39,893 nt of DNA from Bacillota bacterium (GTDB lineage Bacteria > Bacillota > Negativicutes > Sporomusales > Sporomusaceae): positions 1 through 39,893 of the forward strand of contig JAGGAB010000032.1 of NCBI GenBank assembly GCA_017889705.1, read 5' to 3'. How positions within the stretch are numbered: the stretch's first letter is position 1; the number at the start of each line of letters is the position of its first letter. The translations under genes were made by a program, and so were the position numbers. Positions 7,487 to 16,574 of the stretch are shown here, in pieces. A model generated the notes under the pieces. It saw only the letters and a program-made list of their open reading frames with translations. It was not told where the DNA came from and ran no database searches.

Positions 7487-9223
7487 TTATTTTTCTATTT
7501 TGATTACTTTCCCGCCAAACATTGCCTGCGCCTGCTTAAGGGTCGGATCATTGAATTCGGCTTCAGTCAGGTTTCCGAGCGCCGGTGCGGCCGGCGCCGG
7601 CGGTGCAGGCGGTTTTGCCGCAGGCATATCAACCCCTAGGGAGCAGACAAGTTTTACCTGATGTCCGGCAACCTGTTCCAGCGTTTTTTCAACAATCGCC
7701 CGATAATCTTCTTTTTCAGTGCGCTCTTTCGGAAAAGTGGCCGTAAAGTGAACCATGGCCTGATTGTCAGTAAGTGCAGTTAATTGGCCTTGCATAACAC
7801 AGGCGTGTACAGACCGCTTGCCACCGGTTAAGAGTTCTTTTAGTACAGCTTCCCAAACCGCTCGCAGATTAGCAGCATCGACACCAGAAACGGCTGGTTC
7901 CACTTGAACCGGCGCAGCCGCTTGCTTAGGTGCCGGTGGCATCGCCTGTTGCCCGGCAGGCACCGGCGAAGTTTGCTTATGTACCTGCGTCGGCACTGCT
8001 TGAGTCTGTGGTTGCAGAGCTGCTGCTGGCGGCCTGTTATCTTGCCAGCTACTCACGGCAGGCACAACCTGCGAGTTAGCCAATTTTTCTTCAAGTGCGG
8101 CGACTCGCTCCAGCAGCGCAGCCACATCATTACCATCAGCCCGGTGACACAACGTAATTAGCGCCATTTCAACGGCAATGCGAGGTTCCGCAGCCCACTT
8201 GGTTTCGTTAGCTGCCTGCTGCAGCACCTCCAGTATTTGTACCAGCTCAGCGTGGCTAAATCTGGCACTTTGCTCGGCAAGCACGGTCTTATCCTCACTA
8301 TACACTTCAATTGTATCTATATCAGGAGCTGCTTTATATAACATAAGGCTGCGGGCATGCAGTGCCAGTTCCAGCAGCAACTGCCTGATATCTTTTCCTA
8401 ATTGGATGAGTTCATCCAGTTTCAGCAGTACATTATGCGCATCCCTATCCGCAATGGCATTAGTAAGCTGCCACACCCATTCGTGACCAATCATGCCTAA
8501 GAGCTGGCGCACATGTGAAGCGGTTATGGTATCACCGGCATCTAAGGTAGTACATTGATCCAGAATGCTAAGAGCATCACGCATACCGCCATCAGCCTGC
8601 ACGGCAATCAGCCGCAAAGCTTCCGGCGCAACACTGACATCACTCTGCTCAGCCACCGAGGCTAAACGCTGCTCAATCTCCTTAACACTGATTCGCCGAA
8701 AATCATAGCGCTGACAGCGCGAATGTATGGTAGCCGGAATCCTATGCGGTTCAGTAGTTGCAAGTACAAAAACCACATGAGCCGGCGGCTCCTCTAGCGT
8801 CTTTAAGAGTGCATTAAAGGCTTCTGTTGTCAGCATATGCACTTCATCGATAATATACACTTTGTAACGCCCATCTACCGGCGCAAATTTGACGGTTTCC
8901 CTAAGTTCACGAATCTCGTCAATACCCCGGTTGGAAGCAGCGTCAATCTCAAAAACATCCATCGATGTACCAGCGGTAATTTTATCACAATTATCACAAT
9001 GGTTACAAGGGTTGACAGTAGGTCCCTCCTGGCAGTTGAGTGCCTTGGCCAGGATTTTGGCCGTACTAGTCTTACCGGTGCCGCGTGGTCCGGCAAACAA
9101 ATAGGCGTGAGCAATTTTACCTGTTGTGATGGCATTTTTTAAAGTAACACTAATATGCTCCTGCCCAACTAAATTATCAAAATCCTGCGGCCGCCATTTT
9201 CGATATAAAGCTACATAGGCCAT
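7487..9223 (-). CDS. dnaX: DNA polymerase III subunit gamma/tau
   Basis: Clamp-loader ATPase that loads the beta clamp and couples polymerases. The protein is 578 aa from the ATG at 9223, which has AGGAGG 7 bases upstream; an in-frame GTG two codons earlier overlaps that site and was rejected. Visible features: Walker A GPRGTGKT at 45-52, zinc cysteines at 64, 73, 76 and 79, Walker B/DEVH at 126-129, and the sensor motif SRC at 168-170. Domain III runs to about 360, and a Pro/Gln/Ala-rich linker (about 390-445) leads to the tau-specific C-terminal domain. It is the first gene of the dnaX-ebfC-recR-DUF2508-bofA run. Confidence 0.97.
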   Translation of the reverse strand: MAYVALYRKWRPQDFDNLVGQEHISVTLKNAITTGKIAHAYLFAGPRGTGKTSTAKILAKALNCQEGPTVNPCNHCDNCDKITAGTSMDVFEIDAASNRGIDEIRELRETVKFAPVDGRYKVYIIDEVHMLTTEAFNALLKTLEEPPAHVVFVLATTEPHRIPATIHSRCQRYDFRRISVKEIEQRLASVAEQSDVSVAPEALRLIAVQADGGMRDALSILDQCTTLDAGDTITASHVRQLLGMIGHEWVWQLTNAIADRDAHNVLLKLDELIQLGKDIRQLLLELALHARSLMLYKAAPDIDTIEVYSEDKTVLAEQSARFSHAELVQILEVLQQAANETKWAAEPRIAVEMALITLCHRADGNDVAALLERVAALEEKLANSQVVPAVSSWQDNRPPAAALQPQTQAVPTQVHKQTSPVPAGQQAMPPAPKQAAAPVQVEPAVSGVDAANLRAVWEAVLKELLTGGKRSVHACVMQGQLTALTDNQAMVHFTATFPKERTEKEDYRAIVEKTLEQVAGHQVKLVCSLGVDMPAAKPPAPPAPAAPALGNLTEAEFNDPTLKQAQAMFGGKVIKIEK

Positions 9224-9423
9224 TGTCACACCTCCTTACCTTACCAGAACTACAACAAACGCTAAATAGTTAATATTCAACACTACTAAAATATTTCCCT
9301 TTTTCGCGCAAATAATTTATCCAACTGATGATTAAGCCGCTCCTATACTCCCATGTTGCAAATGATGAGTACCTAGCGTAATGCTTCCCAGTTGTCCTTA
9401 CGCAGCAGCTCCTTATAGAGTTA
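9224..9423. other. Intergenic region upstream of dnaX
   Basis: About 200 bases with no convincing gene. It contains AATTTATCC (9318-9326) and CCTATACTCCC at about 9342-9352, words shared with the dispersed intergenic elements at 27140 and 32707, though with shorter spacing. The dnaX promoter must lie here, but I could not pick one unambiguously. Confidence 0.4.
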
Positions 9424-9463
9424 ATAGCAAACCCATATCTGCTGACAGATACGGGTTTGCTAT
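9424..9463 (-). terminator. Hairpin at the end of the TRAP lipoprotein gene
   Basis: ATAGCAAACCCATATCTG pairs with CAGATACGGGTTTGCTAT, with one mismatch and a tetraloop. It abuts the stop codon of the lipoprotein gene. No T-run follows on the minus strand, so it may be a processing or stability hairpin rather than a classical terminator. Confidence 0.6.
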
Positions 9464-10488
9464 CAACGCAGCGCATTAATTTTTCTAAACATTTCTTTAG
9501 CCGGCACGCCTAACCGCTTGATGTAAAGCTCCTCTAAGGGTTTGACTTGAGTGGCAAACTCGGCAGGATCAGCAATTTCATTAATCTCCATTCCTTTTTC
9601 TTTGAGCATGGCAAGAACTTCAATCTCTTCGCGCGCCGCAATTTCCCGTTGGTATGCCTGAGCCTCCCCGGCAGCCTTCAACAATATTTGCTGCTGTTCT
9701 ACCGATAGTTTCTTCCAGGTCCTTTCGCTGATTGTCAGCGCCTGAATAAACAGTTGATGGTTGGTTAGCGACAAATATTTTTGCACTTCATAAAACTTAT
9801 TATGCAACACCAAGGAAACCGGATTTTCCTGTCCCACCACAACCTTCTTTTCCAGCCCTGGATATACTTCACCAAACGGCATCGGCGTCGGCATTGCACC
9901 AAGCATCTTAATCCCTTCAATGCTAGCCTCGCTCTGGGGAACACGAAGCCGCATACCCCGCAGATCTTTCGGCGTGTTTATGGGTTTGAGGTTATTGGTA
10001 ATCTGCCGGGCTCCGGCATCAAAATAGCATAGCACTCTCAGTCCATGCAGCTGTAATAACCGGTCAACTTCCTGCCCGATTTCCCCGTCAAATACCCGCA
10101 TCTCATGTGCTTTATCTTTATAAAGATATGGCAGATCAAAGATGCCGACAAGCGACTCATAGTCAGCCAGAAAACCGACTGACGAAGTCCCCATATCAAC
10201 AGCCCCCAGCCGCATACCTTCGTTCCGCTTCCGCATGGTGCCAAGTCTGGCATTTTCATAGACTTCAATTTCCATAGTCCCGCGGGAGTATTCTTTGACC
10301 AGATCGGCCAGCTTCTGAGCCCCTCTGGTTTCAGGTGAACTGGCCGCCGTTTCGGTTCCAAGCTTTAGGATAACCTTCGAGGAAGGCGGAAAACCGCTGC
10401 CGCCAAACACACAACCAGCAATAGCCCCACACAGCAATAAGACAATAGCGCCACCTAAAATTGTGTTCCTTCGCCAAGTCCTATTCAT
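9463..10488 (-). CDS. DctP-family TRAP transporter solute-binding lipoprotein (orphan)
   Basis: An extracytoplasmic binding protein of the TRAP DctP family (341 aa), usually for organic acids. A lipobox AIAGC puts the lipidated Cys at 26. The mature part has family features such as the DLPYLYKD region, and the stretch DLRGMRLRVPQS with the Arg that normally binds the substrate carboxylate. The start at 10488 has GGGGGA upstream and overlaps the stop of the preceding gene by 8 bases, so the two are translationally coupled. No DctQ or DctM permease genes are nearby. It is paired instead with a c-di-GMP signalling protein, suggesting it may present a ligand to that sensor. That role is inference. 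Confidence 0.85.
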   Translation of the reverse strand: MNRTWRRNTILGGAIVLLLCGAIAGCVFGGSGFPPSSKVILKLGTETAASSPETRGAQKLADLVKEYSRGTMEIEVYENARLGTMRKRNEGMRLGAVDMGTSSVGFLADYESLVGIFDLPYLYKDKAHEMRVFDGEIGQEVDRLLQLHGLRVLCYFDAGARQITNNLKPINTPKDLRGMRLRVPQSEASIEGIKMLGAMPTPMPFGEVYPGLEKKVVVGQENPVSLVLHNKFYEVQKYLSLTNHQLFIQALTISERTWKKLSVEQQQILLKAAGEAQAYQREIAAREEIEVLAMLKEKGMEINEIADPAEFATQVKPLEELYIKRLGVPAKEMFRKINALR

Positions 10489-13400
10489 GTTGTTCCCCCT
10501 TCCTAGTACCACGTCCATTCACAGTCCTTAAAAACGCCAATGCCTCTTCTTCGGTAATCGGCCTGCTCATTACATATCCCTGAACAACATCACAGCCACA
10601 AGCTGCCAAATATTCTATCTGTTCTTGTGTTTCCACACCTTCAGCAACTACAATCATTTCCAGATCCTGCGCAAATTTCACAAGCGATTTTACTAAAGCA
10701 GCTTCCTTGCCGGGAATAGCATCAATAAAGGATTTATCAATTTTTAGTGTTTCTACCGGGAAAAGCCGTAAATGTGTCAAGGAAGAATAGCCTGTCCCAA
10801 AATCGTCCAGAGCAATCCTGACACCCAACTTCTCGATCTGCCGCAATTTGCTGACACTGTCTTCTAATGCTGTCAAGAGGGCACTCTCGGTAATCTCCAG
10901 TTCGAGTTGGGCCGGAGTAATGCCAGTAGTTGTAATTACCCCTTTAACAACATTAACCAAATTCTCATGAGCCAACTGCTTGGTCGAAAGGTTAGCTGAA
11001 ACCCGTATATCCGGATACCCCAACCGGCAAAGTTGTTGGATAAAACCGCAGGCTTCCTCCAACACCCATTCCCCAATAGGAAAGATCAACTGGCTTTCTT
11101 CGGCAAGCGGAATAAATCTTGCCGGCGAAACCACTCCATGTTCAGGGTTATTCCACCGCAGCAATACCTCAAAACCAACCACCTTGCCACTGGCGAGCTC
11201 AACCTGGGGCTGATACACGAGGGACAGCTCCTGATTTTCTAGGGCATTACGCAAACTATTGGTCAGCAATAGTTTTTCCTGAGCCTCCTGCAGTAAGACC
11301 GGCTCAAAAAAACGCCAGCAGTTTCTACCCGCTATTTTGGCAGAATACATAGCCATATCCGCTTTTTTCAGCAGCTCTTCCACGGTGCTGCCGTCATGTG
11401 GATATCTTACAATACCAATGCTTGCCGACAAACGCAGTGAAATCTCGCCCATAGGGTAATCCCGGTGCAACTTATGGATCAGTCGGTCTGCCACTCTTTC
11501 AATTTCTACCATATCCCGGCATCCGGGCATCAGCGCAATAAATTCGTCACCACCAAGCCTAGCAACAAATACATCCCGACCTAGCTCTGCTTGAATCTGC
11601 TTGCCTGTGCCAATAATAACCTGATCACCGGCAGAATGTCCAAAATTATCATTAATGCTTTTCAGGTCATCCAAATCGATAAATAACAACACACCGGCCG
11701 GAGCAACCTTGTTCTTACCGGTTAATTCGATTTCTAATTGATTCATTAGACTTGCCCGGTTAGGCAAGCCGGTCAAAGCATCATGGAATGCCATGTGACT
11801 AATTTTCCTATGCAGTAATTTCCGTTGCAGTAACTCATGCCGCAATTCTTCCCTCGTGCGGGCTTCCTGCATAGCAAGCGAGGCTAAGTCAGCATATTGC
11901 TGCAATAATTCCAGTTCATCTGCCGCTATTTGGTGAATGTCTCCACTCCAAGATATTGCCAAACATCCTGTAGCCGTTTTTTTATCTTGCAAAGGAAGCA
12001 TTATAACTGAACGCCAATTCTGCCACGCAGCCCCCTGTCGGCGTTTAGGGAAAACCCGGTAGTCCCTGATATACCGCAAGCGGCATGTTTGCAAAACTTC
12101 CGTCATAATCCCTTCGGTAAGGGGCAGCTCTTGGTTTAAAAGATGAGAATGCTTGCCCCGCACATAGCGTACCTTAGCAGATTCATTCTCGATAACAACA
12201 ATAAAACCGTCTTCAGCACTAGCCAGTTGCAAAATACTGTCCAAAATTGTCTGCATTTTGGTATCCAGCTTAGCATTAGTATCTGTCAACAATTGCACAA
12301 TCGCCCGGTATTGCCGCTCCCTCAGCCGCAATTTTTCCTCCATAACCGCGCGAATGTCTATTTCCTTACTTATCTGTTCATTAGTATGCTGCAATTGAGC
12401 AGACATGGCTACCAGCTCTTCATTCATGGCTGTTAATTGCTCATTAGCAGCAGTTAATTCAAACTCTGCCCGTGTCCGTTCAAATACCTCTTCCTCCAGC
12501 GCTGCATTATTGTCGGCCAGTTTACGCGCTCCCTGGTCTATCGCCCGGCTTTGCCACAACAGCAACATTGCCAAACCGGCAAATATAAAAAAAGAAAGCA
12601 GAGCATTGGCCAGAGCAGCTTCCTGCAAAGCTGCCATAGCTTTGTCTTTGTTTTGCACAGTAACGGCTGCCCAGGCTGCCGAATAACCTGGCATCTTGAC
12701 TGGAACATAACTGCAGATAATTGCATTGCCTTGTGCATCTGTATATTCAGTTGTACCGGAAAATCCGTTCATTGCCTGTATAACAGCATTCCGGAAGCCC
12801 TCAGGAACATCTATATCTTGATATTCAAACTCAAAATCATGACTGCCAAGCAATACTTTGTCGCTCGCGTCCCGGGCTACCAGTTCTTTTTTACCGGTTT
12901 TATAATTTAAAATCGCGCCGCTACCTTCCTCTTCCGGATGAACGACAACCTTGCCGCCTTCATCCAAAATGTAGGAATATCTGTCATCTCCCCGGTAATA
13001 GCGGCCAACCCGTACTTGCAATTCAGCAGTGCGTAAAAATCCAGCCACTACAGCAACCACTTTATCGTCTTTTACTATTGGATAGCATACATTATTAGAT
13101 ATAATCGGACTATTATAATCAAAACTGTAGGAATAAAAAACCGGACTGACAAATGGTTTTTTTTCCTCGGCAATTTTGTTAAACCACTCTCGTTTAGGCG
13201 GATCAAACAGGCTTCCTTTAACCCGCGCAATTACTGTTCCTTCCGGAATACTGCGAATAACAATATTATCAAAAAAGCCATGTTCGGAAAACTTGCCTTC
13301 AATAAAGGCTTGTTGCTGTTCGACATCCATATTGCTAATTGCCAGCGTATGGCTGATTTCGCCGACAATCCGGTAAGCCATCTCGAAAAAAGCGGATACG

Positions 13401-13561
13401 CCAAAAGCTACAGTCTCATTATGGATACGGTTTTCTGTTGTAATCTGCTCATAATAATCCGTTGAGAGCATATAGTAATTTATTGCATTAAATGAAGTAA
13501 ATGCCAACAACGTCAAACCAATAATCCAGGTAAACAGCAGTGTTGTTTTCCTTCGTTTCAT
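10481..13561 (-). CDS. Membrane Cache-GAF-GGDEF-EAL c-di-GMP signalling protein
   Basis: A 1026 aa sensor of cyclic di-GMP turnover. Domains in order: TM1 (about 8-30), a periplasmic double-Cache-like sensor (about 40-300), TM2 (about 318-337), a coiled coil (345-415), GAF (about 425-565), GGDEF (about 590-752) and EAL (about 765-1015). The cyclase signature GGDEF at 670-674 is intact, but no RxxD inhibitory site precedes it. The EAL signature reads EVL (798-800), an accepted active variant. Other phosphodiesterase residues look intact: DDFGTGYSSL at 919-928, KIDKSFI, and EGVE at 974-977. Both activities are therefore possible. It is cotranscribed with an orphan TRAP binding lipoprotein that may supply the signal. 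RBS AGGGGG. Confidence 0.93.
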   Translation of the reverse strand: MKRRKTTLLFTWIIGLTLLAFTSFNAINYYMLSTDYYEQITTENRIHNETVAFGVSAFFEMAYRIVGEISHTLAISNMDVEQQQAFIEGKFSEHGFFDNIVIRSIPEGTVIARVKGSLFDPPKREWFNKIAEEKKPFVSPVFYSYSFDYNSPIISNNVCYPIVKDDKVVAVVAGFLRTAELQVRVGRYYRGDDRYSYILDEGGKVVVHPEEEGSGAILNYKTGKKELVARDASDKVLLGSHDFEFEYQDIDVPEGFRNAVIQAMNGFSGTTEYTDAQGNAIICSYVPVKMPGYSAAWAAVTVQNKDKAMAALQEAALANALLSFFIFAGLAMLLLWQSRAIDQGARKLADNNAALEEEVFERTRAEFELTAANEQLTAMNEELVAMSAQLQHTNEQISKEIDIRAVMEEKLRLRERQYRAIVQLLTDTNAKLDTKMQTILDSILQLASAEDGFIVVIENESAKVRYVRGKHSHLLNQELPLTEGIMTEVLQTCRLRYIRDYRVFPKRRQGAAWQNWRSVIMLPLQDKKTATGCLAISWSGDIHQIAADELELLQQYADLASLAMQEARTREELRHELLQRKLLHRKISHMAFHDALTGLPNRASLMNQLEIELTGKNKVAPAGVLLFIDLDDLKSINDNFGHSAGDQVIIGTGKQIQAELGRDVFVARLGGDEFIALMPGCRDMVEIERVADRLIHKLHRDYPMGEISLRLSASIGIVRYPHDGSTVEELLKKADMAMYSAKIAGRNCWRFFEPVLLQEAQEKLLLTNSLRNALENQELSLVYQPQVELASGKVVGFEVLLRWNNPEHGVVSPARFIPLAEESQLIFPIGEWVLEEACGFIQQLCRLGYPDIRVSANLSTKQLAHENLVNVVKGVITTTGITPAQLELEITESALLTALEDSVSKLRQIEKLGVRIALDDFGTGYSSLTHLRLFPVETLKIDKSFIDAIPGKEAALVKSLVKFAQDLEMIVVAEGVETQEQIEYLAACGCDVVQGYVMSRPITEEEALAFLRTVNGRGTRKGEQHE

Positions 13562-13710
13562 GGCAGCCCCCTGTTTAACAGCTATTTCCTAGCCGTATCC
13601 TTACTTATAATATTCTTTTCTGTGGTATATTTGTCCTTTCTGTCGATCCATGTAGAAATTAAAAACTTGAAATAGTTACCTTTTCTTTGCATAGTTGTTG
13701 CTTACCAAAA

Positions 13711-13740
13711 TAAAAAAGCAACCATTGATTTGGTTGCTTC
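13711..13740 (-). terminator. Terminator downstream of SRP RNA
   Basis: On the minus strand GAAGCAACCA, loop AATCAA, TGGTTGCTT, then TTTTTTATTTT. It lies about 40 bases past the SRP RNA 3' end. The remaining 13562-13710 holds no recognisable gene and probably the promoter of the GGDEF-EAL gene. Confidence 0.85.
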
Positions 13741-13780
13741 ATAAATAAATATATTGTTTTTCGTCCCCGTTGTTTTCTAC

Positions 13781-13907
13781 GGCGGACCATAGCAGATACC
13801 AGGCACCCTTGCGGCACATAAGAGGGCCCACTTAGCGCTGCTTCCTTCCGGACCTGACGCGGTTCACGAGTTCCTATTGCGCAAGACCCGGCATGCTATA
13901 GCCCGCC
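13781..13907 (-). ncRNA. ffs: Bacterial signal recognition particle RNA (small type)
   Basis: The minus strand carries the universal SRP domain IV core, with the symmetric loop and GGAA tetraloop in CAGGTCCGGAAGGAAGCAGC (around 13841-13860). The outer ends form a continuous stem of about 14 bp (GCGGGCTATAGCA with its complement, G-U pairs allowed), which sets a size of about 127 nt. This is the short form without an Alu domain, unlike the roughly 270-nt RNA of Bacillus. It lies just downstream of tRNA-Ser and probably shares its transcript. Confidence 0.95.
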
Positions 13908-13950
13908 CTAGAAAACAAAAAGCCGTAACCGGCTTCAATTCTTGCTTTAA

Positions 13951-14040
13951 TGGCGGAGAGAGAGGGATTCGAACCCTCGGTACCCTTTCGAATACACACG
14001 CTTTCCAGGCGTGCTCCTTCAACCGCTCGGACATCTCTCC
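13951..14040 (-). tRNA. tRNA-Ser (anticodon GGA)
   Basis: A class II tRNA of 90 nt including an encoded CCA. The acceptor starts GGAGAGA and pairs with TCTCTCC. The anticodon loop CTGGAAA sits in a CACGC/GCGTG stem. A long variable arm and the T-arm GGTTCGAATCC are present. Reads UCC/UCU. Confidence 0.97.
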
Positions 14041-14060
14041 AAGTGCTCTCACAGAACATC

Positions 14061-14089
14061 ATTATATCTTGTTTTGTAGCGCAATGCAA
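14061..14089 (-). promoter_or_regulatory. Promoter of tRNA-Ser/SRP RNA
   Basis: Minus strand TTGCAT (14084-14089), a 17-base spacer, and TATAAT (14061-14066), 20 bases upstream of the mature tRNA 5' end. Confidence 0.75.
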
Positions 14090-14217
14090 CCGGTAATTGT
14101 TTACAGTACTCTATTCAAATACTCTTTATCGGCAACATTCCATAACACTGCTTTATTATAACCAGTTGCCATGAGCTTGTCAAGCTGTTCCCGTCAAAAG
14201 AATTATAGGTATATTAT

Positions 14218-14248
14218 AGCCCTTCCGGGCTTTGACCAGGAAGGGTTT
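14218..14248. terminator. Hairpin between the potassium importer gene and tRNA-Ser
   Basis: CCCTTCC pairs with GGAAGGG around a 15-base loop, 4 bases past the stop of the importer gene. A T-run exists only on the plus strand side, so its strength as a terminator for the minus-strand gene is doubtful. Confidence 0.45.
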
Positions 14249-14251
14249 TAA

Positions 14252-16099
14252 CTATTGTTTCAGATGGTAGGGCATGGTGGTTACAATGACATTTTCACGC
14301 CAGATAAGGGTGTTGCGCAAAAACCAGCCTGTCTGGTTATGTAACAGACGGTGCCATGATTTCCTAGTCTCAAACTCAGGAATGATAACGGTAATATAGT
14401 CATCCGGACCTTTTTCCCGTTCCTTCTTCTCGATAAAATGAAGCAGCGGCCGCATTAATAGCCGATAAGGCGAGCGAATAACAACCAGTTCAACCCCCGG
14501 ATCCCACAATTTCCACTTTTCCATAACCTTTTGTGTGGTTTCCTCATTGTCGGAAATGTGAACCGCCAAAATATTATCTCCAATCATTTTGGCATACTTA
14601 ATGGTCTCGTATACAACACGGGTGGGTGTTGATACAGGTACAATAACAATATGCTTGCCTTCTGGGAAGGTGGCGGCGCCTTTCTCATAACACGCTTCCG
14701 GCAGGTGCAGTTGTTCCGCCATCGCGTTATAGTGATCTTTAATGGCCCTAAAAACATAAATCATGGCAGGAATAAATAACAGTATAATCCAGGCACCATA
14801 AAGAAATTTTGTAACTGTAATAATAAGGACAACCAAACCGGTGGTCACAGCGCCAATACCGTTAAGAAGCGCCCGTAGCTGCCAGCCCTTGCCACGCTCC
14901 CGTTTCCAGTGAATAACCATACTGGATTGGGCGATGGTAAACGAGATAAATACGCCGATAGCATACAGCGAAATAAGGTGCTCGGTATTGCCCCCAAACA
15001 TAACAATCAATAGAGCAGCCGCAATAGTAAGTAAAATAATACCATTAGAAAATGTCAGCCGCTCGCCGCGAGTCGCCAAGTACCGCGGCATATAGCCATC
15101 CTTGGCTACAACAGATAGCAGCACAGGCAACCCATTATAAGCCGTATTGCCTGCCAAGTATAGCACCAGCATAGTGGTAATCTGAATATAGTAATAAACA
15201 ATAGAACGCCCGAAAATCCCCTCTGCCAACTGCGACATGGCTGTCACTTCTTCAAGAGGTGTCAGATGATAATGCATGATAAGGAAGGTAATTCCGGCAA
15301 ACATAAAGCCTAAAATTCCCGCCATCCAGTAAGTAGTAATGGCCGCATTGCGCGCTTCCGGTTGTCTAAACATAGGAACACTGTCAGCAATGGCCTCTAC
15401 ACCGGTCATAGAACTACAGCCATTGGCAAACGCCCGCAGAATTACAAACAGCATCGCCCAGTCCAGTTGCTGACGGGCTATCGATTCAGGCGGCAATAAA
15501 TAAGGATCGCCCATAAAGGCCTTCCAAATACCGGTTCCAATTAAAACAACAATTCCCAGTAAAAAAGCATAAGTCGGTATCACAAAAGCATTGGAAGATT
15601 CCCGCACCCCTCGCAAATTGACCAACATCAAAATAACAAACAGCACAAATAAATCAATGGTTACTTCTCGTCCGGCCAATACAGGAAAAGCCGAAACAAT
15701 GGCAGCCGTGCCTGCCGAAACACTCACCGCTGCGGTCAGTACATAATCGGCAAAAACCGAAGCCGCTGCCACCAACGCAGGCGTTGTACCTAAGTTCTTT
15801 TTAGCAACCGTATAAGCGCCGCCGCCCTCGGGATTGGCTTTAGCAACCTGAACATAGGATAATACCACAATAGCCAGCAATAACAAAATACCTACAGCTA
15901 CAGGCCCCATAAAGCCATAAGCAACTAGGCTGGGAACAGCCACCAAGGCAAGCATGATTTGCTCTGGGCCGTACGCCACAGACGATAAAGCGTCTGACGA
16001 AAAAATAGATAACGCCTTCCACTTGGGAAGTTTTTCATGAGCCAACTCCCTGTTGTGAAGAGGCTTGCCGATAAGCAATCGGCGAAGTACGCGCATCAT
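14252..16099 (-). CDS. kimA: KimA-like potassium importer (APC superfamily)
   Basis: A 615 aa membrane protein with about 12 transmembrane segments (about 30-455) and a C-terminal cytoplasmic domain (about 470-615) of universal-stress-like fold. This matches B. subtilis KimA (formerly YdaO, about 607 aa), a high-affinity K+/H+ symporter that c-di-AMP inhibits. The N-terminal SIFSSDALSSVAYGPEQ and the motif NPEGGGAYTVAKKNLG fit the family. The assignment is strengthened by the c-di-AMP riboswitch directly upstream, the classical kimA arrangement. Start ATG 16099 with GGAGG; the next codon is also ATG. A general amino acid permease is the alternative. Confidence 0.88.
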   Translation of the reverse strand: MMRVLRRLLIGKPLHNRELAHEKLPKWKALSIFSSDALSSVAYGPEQIMLALVAVPSLVAYGFMGPVAVGILLLLAIVVLSYVQVAKANPEGGGAYTVAKKNLGTTPALVAAASVFADYVLTAAVSVSAGTAAIVSAFPVLAGREVTIDLFVLFVILMLVNLRGVRESSNAFVIPTYAFLLGIVVLIGTGIWKAFMGDPYLLPPESIARQQLDWAMLFVILRAFANGCSSMTGVEAIADSVPMFRQPEARNAAITTYWMAGILGFMFAGITFLIMHYHLTPLEEVTAMSQLAEGIFGRSIVYYYIQITTMLVLYLAGNTAYNGLPVLLSVVAKDGYMPRYLATRGERLTFSNGIILLTIAAALLIVMFGGNTEHLISLYAIGVFISFTIAQSSMVIHWKRERGKGWQLRALLNGIGAVTTGLVVLIITVTKFLYGAWIILLFIPAMIYVFRAIKDHYNAMAEQLHLPEACYEKGAATFPEGKHIVIVPVSTPTRVVYETIKYAKMIGDNILAVHISDNEETTQKVMEKWKLWDPGVELVVIRSPYRLLMRPLLHFIEKKEREKGPDDYITVIIPEFETRKSWHRLLHNQTGWFLRNTLIWRENVIVTTMPYHLKQ

Positions 16100-16138
16100 A
16101 ATAGCGCCTCCAGTTTCCTATTAACTTGTTTTAGCGAA

Positions 16139-16161
16139 ACAAAAAAAAGACCTATCGGTCT
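16139..16161 (-). terminator. Riboswitch-controlled terminator before kimA
   Basis: On the minus strand AGACC, loop GATA, GGTCT, then an eight-base T-run. The upstream GGTC-GCGA-GACC hairpin uses the same GACC and so is mutually exclusive with it, a ready antiterminator. Confidence 0.8.
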
Positions 16162-16177
16162 CGCGACCTCTTTTTTA

Positions 16178-16295
16178 GCCTGCGAAGTTAGCTGACGGGT
16201 AGGATGACAAGAGTAAAACATCCCTTTCACCTAATCGGTAAAATTAACCCCAAAGAGTGGGTCCTCCGCTTCCATGCTGGAATTCGGCCTTATGT
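16178..16295 (-). promoter_or_regulatory. Cyclic di-AMP riboswitch (ydaO/yuaA class)
   Basis: On the minus strand GGCCGAATTCC, GCGGAGGACCCA, a TTGGGGTTAAT segment, AGGTGAAAGGGAT and the very conserved 3' end ACCCGTCAGCTAACTTCGCAGGC occur in the family order. Binding of c-di-AMP turns expression off by favouring the terminator at 16139-16161. It sits in the 5' leader of the potassium importer, so K+ import is shut down when c-di-AMP (high K+) rises. The remaining stretch 16296-16500 contains no recognisable gene. Confidence 0.94.
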
Positions 16296-16502
16296 TTTGG
16301 TTTTTATTAACTGTATTCAATCATACTTCTTTTCTAATGACACATAAAGCCCGTTAATGCTTGCTAAACGCCTGATTATTGCCATGGCTACTTACTGGGC
16401 AACATTGGGTTGACCGTTCACAGCCAAGCTTTCTTTTGCGTGTTGTTACTCGTTATTCCATCGAAATTACACCATTATATTTTCACAGTTAGTATGATTT
16501 TA

Positions 16503-16550
16503 TACAAATAAATGAAGCCCAACCCCTTGACTTCAAGCAGTTGGACTTCA
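16503..16550 (-). terminator. Terminator of the Fur-linked P-type ATPase operon
   Basis: On the minus strand TGAAGTCCAAC pairs with GTTGGGCTTCA (one mismatch), followed by TTTATTTG. It lies 24 bases past the last small gene of the operon. Confidence 0.78.
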
Positions 16551-16574
16551 TTATTTATTCACCTGTTAATACGA

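Noticed and set aside
7487..9223. Programmed frameshift in dnaX producing gamma
   Set aside because: By eye I saw no convincing slippery A6G-type run with a following hairpin in the right region; a full scan was not possible.
9270..9476. 68-codon open frame on the minus strand upstream of dnaX
   Set aside because: No ribosome site; it overlaps the hairpin at 9424 and the end of the lipoprotein gene, and its sequence reads as chance translation of intergenic DNA.
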